From positions 1 through 12,044 of the forward strand of contig CAYWMP010000181.1 in assembly GCA_964459445.1 (NCBI GenBank): a DNA stretch of 12,044 bases. The letters run 5' to 3'. Both the position numbers and the translations under genes were made by a program. This DNA is from CAYWMP01 sp964459445 (GTDB lineage Bacteria > Desulfobacterota > DSM-4660 > Desulfatiglandales > HGW-15). Each line of letters starts with the position of its first letter. Positions within the stretch are counted from its first letter, which is position 1. Shown here piece after piece: positions 7,876 to 12,044 of the stretch. A model generated the notes under the pieces. That model searched no databases and had not been told where the DNA came from. It saw only the letters and a program-made list of their open reading frames with translations.

Positions 7876-10800
7876 CTATGCATCGATCATATCCAAATCA
7901 TCAAGGTCACGCTTCAGCCCCATTTCTTCAAACATTGCCCGCGCCTTTTCCAGATATTCCTCCACTTTAATACCATTCAGCTCTTTGTATTCACTTTTTT
8001 CTTCAAGAAATCCTTTGCCGATCTCCATATATGTCCTTGCAAGATCAGGGCGTGCACCAAGCCGCTCACCCTCCTCTATTGCTCTTCTCCACCATTTAAC
8101 AGCCTTGGTTTGTTTGTCGATTAGCCAGTAATAAAGCCCCATCAGTCTAAAGTTCTTAGTCCTATAAGGTGCATATTTGTGCGAAATCCGCATCGCCGCT
8201 TTGCCAGCCTTATAAGCACGCTTTCGAAGATGCTCCACCTCAGAGGAATTCCCGGAACGGATTGTATATTTCAGTTGCTCAACATCAATGAAAAAACGTG
8301 CTACCATATAAGGAGAAACAACGCTTCCGGGCGGAGCAATAAACGCCTGTTTTTTAAAGAGTTCAGATGCTTGCAATATCGAGTCATGCGCTCCCTCCGC
8401 ATCCCCTGCCAGCTGCTGGGCTTCCGCTTTGAAAGCCGTATACTTTAATTCGTGAATTTCGGTACCTTTCTCGCGAGTATACTGCAGCCCTTGTTCAGCC
8501 TCCGCTAGCGCTTCATGCGCGTTTCGCTCCTTGAGTAGATAATCTACTTTCAGGCTTCGACCTTGAATAATGGCTAAAGCGTAGTCATAGACCTCTCCGA
8601 TTTCGTACAATTTACCTGCTACCTTCATGAGAAGTCTGAACTCCCCCTGTTCCCCTTTCACATGGCCATACCACCACAAGTAATTTGATGCGTGGTGGAA
8701 ATCACCAATTCTCAGTGATGAATTTAATAGATCCTCATCCAGGTCTGTGATTTTTCCCCAGCTGCCCTGGCAGTGGTGGATAACATTTTTGTAGCAAGCA
8801 TACTTCATGCGGCTCCCAATATCCTCTGCCACTCTGTAGCGTTGCGAGACTTCCAATATCCTGTTGCTCAGTCTAAAGGACAGGCCGGTTAAGGAAAACA
8901 CAACGGCCGAACCTGCCCAGTAAACCGATCCTTTTAGTATTTTGGATTTATCGAATTTTGTGATGCGCCGGAGTAGTTCCAACACAACCAAGAGCTGCTT
9001 GGTATTATCAACGTATGTGAGCGCTGTTCCCAAGCTAGAATGCAATTCCCATAATTCGTTGTCCTGATCCGATGGCGTCTTCCTTGAATCGGGCAACCTC
9101 CAATAAATCATCTTCATTATTACCAGCAGATCCCAGATGAGTCTTAAAATGACAGCGGGCCTTCTTTTCGGAAACGGCGCCCCCCATCGTTCCAACACGA
9201 TGTCAAAATATTTTATTGCATCCGGCCATTGCGCCTTATTGTAAAATGCCAAGGCAATGTTCTTCTCGAAAGTTGCGAGATTTGCCGGGTCAGCATCACG
9301 GCCATATTTGGTAAGGTAGAGCTTTAATGCTTCCTGAAAGTAATGCAGTGCTTCGCTCGAAGCGGAGGACCGAAGCGCCTCGTCCCCAGCCTTCACCATG
9401 TATTCCTCCGCCTTCTCCAACTCGTCGGCCTTGCTGTAGTGAAAGGCCAACATCCCATAGAATTCATGAAGTCGTTCTCGGAAAATCTTCTCTATTGATT
9501 GGGCTACCTTCAGATGAAGCCCTTTGCGCTGCTGGATGAGGGTGGACTCGTAAGCGGCTTCTTGAGCTAACGCATGTTTGAATAGGTATTCCAACTCCTC
9601 CATCCTCATGCGATCCCGGATAAACTGAGAGTCCTTGAGATATGCGAGTCGCTTGTCAACTCCTTCAATGGAAGCTGCTACCTCCTTTAGAATCTTATCA
9701 AAGAAGCTTCTGCCTATTACTGAGGCGACCTTAATGAGGTCCCGCGTTTGCTCTTCCAGCCGGTCTATTCTGGCCATGAGCACGTCGTTAATAGTTGATG
9801 GAATCACCACATGATCAATCTTCTCGGTGACCTCAAAGGCTCCATTTGTTCGTACTATGGCTCCTTCATCGATCAGTGACCGTACAATCTCCTCTATAAA
9901 GAACGGATTGCCACCGGCCCGGTCTACAATTCTCTGCTTTACCGCGTGTCGAAGCCCCTTGACCTGTAACATGTTATTGACTAGAGCCTCTCCCATTTGC
10001 CTGTCGAGCGGTTTTATCGCAATCTCAGCCAAATCGACCTCAGGCAGCCACTTGGACAAGGTCTCAACTTTTCTGTCATCATTCTGCCAGTATCCCGGAC
10101 GAAAAACATTGATGAATACAACGCGGTGGGTCTGGGCCAGGCGAAAGACCGATTCAAGAAGCTCCAGCGAAGTCGTGTCAGCCCAGTGAAGATCTTCCAT
10201 GACGATCACAATGGGAATGAGCTTCGCAGACCTGATCAGAAGTTCCCGCACATTCTTCAAGATGAGTTTTTCCAGGGCCTCGCCTTCTATGCCCCTAATC
10301 CTCTCTAAGTGCTTGCCTGAAAGCTTCAGCCCCATCATGGTCGCTACAAAGGGAAACACCTCGTCTACCTCATCTCCACATACGCGGCGAATGGCAGATT
10401 CCAGCTTGTTCGAAACCTCAGCCTGTGAGTCTTCCTCTCTTATCTTGGACCAATGTTTTATAAGATCAATAATTGGATGGAAGCTCAGATTATTCCCGAT
10501 TGAGATTGAGCGGCCTTCCAGGAAACTGACCCTACTGATTACGTCACGTTGTCTTAGTTCCGCCAGCAGTCTGGATTTTCCTATCCCTGGCTCTCCAAAA
10601 ACATTGATCACTGAGCCCCGACCTTTGACGGCCTTAAGGATATGAAATTCCAGCTCTGCAAGCTCCTGATCGCGGCCAACCATTTCCGATGAGACTTGCA
10701 TCTCCTCGCTGACACGAGCCGTTGCAGCCCCTTCGGAAAGCACCTTGTAGATCGGGATATGCTCGGATTTGCCTTTTACTTTTGTTGGCTTCAAGGGTTG

Positions 10801-11400
10801 GAAAGTGAAATGACTCTGAGATGCCCTGTATGTGTCCGGCCCGACAAAGATCTCACCAGATGAGGCCAGATCGCTCAGTCTTGCTGCAACATTGATCGCA
10901 TCGCCAGTGACACCGTGGGTTCCTTTTTCTGGGTCCACATCCGCGGTAACGGCAAGACCGGTGTTTACGCCACTGTGCATGGACAGATTCTTGCCAACCT
11001 TTGGTTTATAACGAGGGCTCAAGGAATCGACGAAACCGTGAATCTCCCTTGCCGCACGAATCGCACGGATCGGATCATCCTCATGGGCTTTGGGAACACC
11101 GAACAGAGCAAGGACACCGTCACCAGCAAACCGCTCTATGAAGCCTTCGTATTTGCTGACCACTTCTCTTATCCCGTCAAAGATGCTGTTCGTGATCTCC
11201 TTGACTTCCTCCGGATCGAGCTTCTCGGTCATGGCTGTATATCCGGAGAGATCCGAGAAAAGCGCGGTCACCCTTTTTCGCTCGCCGTTGACTCCCGGTA
11301 CTGCGGTTTCAATTTCAGCCTCAGGAGCCAATTGACTACCGCATTCAGGGCAGAACTTAGCTCCGTCAGGGAGTTCGGTCTGGCATTCAGGGCATTTCAT
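7876..11400 (-). CDS. Zinc-ribbon / class III cyclase-like / STAND-type ATPase / TPR protein (1174 aa)
   Basis: This is the most diverged of the three complete paralogs. It has one zinc ribbon (C3, C6, C17, C20) instead of two, so its numbering runs 25 lower through the cyclase domain. The cyclase, about 40-222, keeps metal-binding D50 and D94 and N170/R174 (GDAINVAARL). The usual adenine-selecting Lys is Arg90 (FIERFAGD), and the partner position 163 is Gly. The NTPase covers about 240-580, with Walker A GEPGIGKS (269-276), Walker B VIVMED (398-403), LHWAD and GGNPFFIEE (496-504). The TPR-like region runs from about 645 to the end and contains a hydrophobic stretch at about 749-768 that could be a buried helix or a membrane contact. 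The ribosome site is weak (TAGGTAG about seven bases before the ATG). A leader hairpin lies at 11416-11439 and repeat copy B lies 66 bp upstream. A cyclase role is inferred; substrate preference may differ from the siblings. Confidence 0.96.
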   Translation of the reverse strand: MKCPECQTELPDGAKFCPECGSQLAPEAEIETAVPGVNGERKRVTALFSDLSGYTAMTEKLDPEEVKEITNSIFDGIREVVSKYEGFIERFAGDGVLALFGVPKAHEDDPIRAIRAAREIHGFVDSLSPRYKPKVGKNLSMHSGVNTGLAVTADVDPEKGTHGVTGDAINVAARLSDLASSGEIFVGPDTYRASQSHFTFQPLKPTKVKGKSEHIPIYKVLSEGAATARVSEEMQVSSEMVGRDQELAELEFHILKAVKGRGSVINVFGEPGIGKSRLLAELRQRDVISRVSFLEGRSISIGNNLSFHPIIDLIKHWSKIREEDSQAEVSNKLESAIRRVCGDEVDEVFPFVATMMGLKLSGKHLERIRGIEGEALEKLILKNVRELLIRSAKLIPIVIVMEDLHWADTTSLELLESVFRLAQTHRVVFINVFRPGYWQNDDRKVETLSKWLPEVDLAEIAIKPLDRQMGEALVNNMLQVKGLRHAVKQRIVDRAGGNPFFIEEIVRSLIDEGAIVRTNGAFEVTEKIDHVVIPSTINDVLMARIDRLEEQTRDLIKVASVIGRSFFDKILKEVAASIEGVDKRLAYLKDSQFIRDRMRMEELEYLFKHALAQEAAYESTLIQQRKGLHLKVAQSIEKIFRERLHEFYGMLAFHYSKADELEKAEEYMVKAGDEALRSSASSEALHYFQEALKLYLTKYGRDADPANLATFEKNIALAFYNKAQWPDAIKYFDIVLERWGAPFPKRRPAVILRLIWDLLVIMKMIYWRLPDSRKTPSDQDNELWELHSSLGTALTYVDNTKQLLVVLELLRRITKFDKSKILKGSVYWAGSAVVFSLTGLSFRLSNRILEVSQRYRVAEDIGSRMKYACYKNVIHHCQGSWGKITDLDEDLLNSSLRIGDFHHASNYLWWYGHVKGEQGEFRLLMKVAGKLYEIGEVYDYALAIIQGRSLKVDYLLKERNAHEALAEAEQGLQYTREKGTEIHELKYTAFKAEAQQLAGDAEGAHDSILQASELFKKQAFIAPPGSVVSPYMVARFFIDVEQLKYTIRSGNSSEVEHLRKRAYKAGKAAMRISHKYAPYRTKNFRLMGLYYWLIDKQTKAVKWWRRAIEEGERLGARPDLARTYMEIGKGFLEEKSEYKELNGIKVEEYLEKARAMFEEMGLKRDLDDLDMIDA

Positions 11401-11415
11401 TCTTTCTACCTACGA

Positions 11416-11439
11416 TAAGTTTCTTAAAGGGAAAACTTA
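11416..11439 (-). promoter_or_regulatory. Leader hairpin before the 1174-aa paralog
   Basis: Seven-base perfect arms (TAAGTTT 11416-11422, AAACTTA 11433-11439) flank a ten-base loop just upstream of the weak ribosome site. A competing five-base pairing, CTTAA (11423-11427) with TTAAG (11437-11441), overlaps it, so two alternative folds are possible. It is AU-rich and modest in stability. No comparable hairpin is seen before the other paralogs. Confidence 0.3.
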
Positions 11440-11466
11440 AGCAAAGACCAGAAAATGATTTGTTCA

Positions 11467-11547
11467 GGCTCCTAATAGAACAACCACGTTCCATCAGGAG
11501 ATAGGTAGGCACATTTTGATGGGTTTCTCCATGTGAAGCCCTCCCTT
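11467..11547. repeat. 81-bp non-coding upstream repeat, copy B
   Basis: This is the ungapped partner of the copy at 7725-7805 (66 of 81 bases identical by hand count), lying 66 bp upstream of the 1174-aa gene. The central 19 bases next to the first ten (11477-11495) are poorly conserved, while both flanks are well conserved, which suggests that only parts are under constraint. Confidence 0.75.
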
Positions 11548-11749
11548 ATGGATTTAGAGGGTTAGAGTAACAAGGGGATCCCCGCATCTTGTGACAGGGC
11601 CTTGTACTCTGGAGGACAGGTGCAATTGCCAAAATCTCCAAGGCTTTGCAGTCAATATCAAAGGGGAGCATTACCGGTTTGTTAATGAACCAAGGGGATG
11701 TAAGGGTGAAAAAATCAGGGGGAGATGAAAAAAGTGCTGGACATTTGCT

Positions 11750-11777
11750 TTGACCCCCTTTATGGTAGGCTGAAAAT
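11750..11777 (+). promoter_or_regulatory. Possible promoter of the DUF4338 gene
   Basis: TTGACC (11750-11755, five of six -35 bases) is followed after 16 bases by GAAAAT (11772-11777, four of six -10 bases). The ATG lies at 11801 with a strong ribosome site between. Short spacer and weak -10, so tentative. Confidence 0.35.
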
Positions 11778-11786
11778 CCTATCTTT

Positions 11787-11796
11787 AGGGAGGTGG
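11787..11796 (+). promoter_or_regulatory. Ribosome binding site of the DUF4338 gene
   Basis: AGGGAGGTGG lies directly before the ATG at 11801, with the AGGT core ending six bases from the start codon. It is a strong Shine-Dalgarno match and decides the start. Confidence 0.7.
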
Positions 11797-11800
11797 TCAT

Positions 11801-12044
11801 ATGGAACGACCTTTACCGGAGAGGTTCTGCGGGCGAACTTTTAACGCGAACGAACTTGCTGAAATAAAGGAGATTATCAGTGCTTGCAATGGAATCAGCC
11901 GCACCGAACTGGCCAATACTGTCTGTGAGTTGTTCGATTGGAAAAGGCCCAGTGGGAGGCTGAAGAGCGTTGAATGCCGGCAATTTCTCGAATATCTGGA
12001 ATTGAAAGGAGCCATTGACCTACCTGACCGTAAAGAGGGCCGTC
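11801..12044 (+). CDS. DUF4338 / DruA-like protein, N-terminal part (partial)
   Basis: The first 81 codons are open to the window edge and begin MERPLPERFCGRTF. The visible pattern is characteristic of the N-terminus of DUF4338 proteins: an opening GR-x-F, a helix with EIKEIISAC, GISRTELANTVCELFDW, then SGRLKSVECRQFLEYLELKG and IDLP. From established knowledge, this family includes DruA of the Druantia anti-phage system and many proteins encoded beside or within transposable elements, where the domain is often followed by a transposase. The catalytic body lies right of the window, so its completeness cannot be judged. It is divergent from the cyclase array, 400 bp away, and preceded by a strong ribosome site. 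The transposon-associated form is at least as likely as a defence gene; nothing else of a Druantia locus is in view. Confidence 0.75.
   Translation, partial: MERPLPERFCGRTFNANELAEIKEIISACNGISRTELANTVCELFDWKRPSGRLKSVECRQFLEYLELKGAIDLPDRKEGR

Larger units (their letters stand above)
11401..11800. other. 400-bp intergenic region between divergent genes
   Basis: No credible gene is seen. From left to right it holds a weak ribosome site and a leader hairpin for the 1174-aa gene, repeat copy B (11467-11547), a stretch with short palindromes (GGGGATCCCC at 11574-11583) and three similar G-rich words (CAAGGGGAT at 11571 and 11691, CAAAGGGGAG at 11659). The putative promoter and ribosome site of the plus-strand DUF4338 gene follow. 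If that gene belongs to a mobile element, the element's left end should fall between about 11548 and 11750. No terminal inverted repeat can be named because the other end is outside the window. Confidence 0.6.

Noticed and set aside
7774..8124. A plus-strand frame starting TTG after an AGGAG-like sequence inside repeat copy A
   Set aside because: The equivalent frame in copy B stops after six codons, and most of this frame lies antisense to the 1174-aa gene. The ribosome-site resemblance is probably fortuitous.
11571..11700. Three similar words (CAAGGGGAT, CAAAGGGGAG, CAAGGGGAT) as possible iterons or operator sites
   Set aside because: They are only 9-10 bases, irregularly spaced, with no conserved flanks, and are compatible with chance in a G-rich stretch.
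11715..11760. GGGGG...CCCCC inverted repeat as a possible terminal repeat or terminator near the DUF4338 gene
   Set aside because: Pairing does not extend beyond the homopolymer runs, the loop is long, and the other end of any element is outside the window, so no terminal repeat can be claimed.
11546..11800. An open frame of 84 codons on the minus strand in the gap before the 1174-aa gene
   Set aside because: It starts exactly against the DUF4338 start, crosses repeat copy B and the short palindromes, and has a proline- and serine-rich composition with no recognisable domain. It is most likely non-coding.

Overview
The window is most like an accessory stretch of a multidomain-signalling-rich bacterial chromosome. 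By gene style it is plausibly a member of the Desulfobacterota/Deltaproteobacteria or a similar lineage, of moderate GC. That taxonomic guess is inference: there is no rRNA, tRNA or housekeeping gene here to anchor it. Almost all coding capacity lies on the minus strand.

Layout, in the direction of minus-strand transcription (right to left): three very large paralogous genes, 11400-7876 (1174 aa), 7663-4385 (1092 aa) and 4316-972 (1114 aa). Each has an N-terminal zinc ribbon, a class III nucleotide cyclase domain, a STAND/AAA_16-type NTPase (Walker A and B) and a long C-terminal TPR-like helical region. Next come a small four-helix membrane protein (697-278) and, at the very left edge, the first nine codons of a fourth gene (28 to <1). 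This last start encodes the same MKCPxCQxE beginning and has a good ribosome site and a near-consensus promoter. The array therefore has at least four paralogs and runs on beyond the window. At the right edge, divergently transcribed on the plus strand, is the 5' part (11801 to >12044) of a DUF4338 (DruA-like) gene of a type often carried by transposable elements or defence islands.

The three full paralogs share a nearly constant N-terminal cyclase (about 80% identity by eye between two of them) but strongly diverged NTPase and TPR parts. This is what one expects of one common signalling output attached to different sensors. An 81-bp non-coding repeat sits 61 and 66 bp upstream of two of the genes. 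A possible terminator after the 1174-aa gene suggests that it and the next gene are separate transcription units, whereas the 1092-aa and 1114-aa genes (68-bp gap) may be co-transcribed. The cyclase metal-binding Asp residues and the transition-state Asn/Arg pair are present in all three proteins, but one purine-selecting position is Gly in all three and the other is Arg in one, so product and activity are open questions.

The only gene-free stretch over 300 bp is 11401-11800, between the divergent genes. It holds a leader hairpin, one repeat copy, and the putative promoter and ribosome site of the DUF4338 gene. No tRNA, rRNA or CRISPR array was seen.
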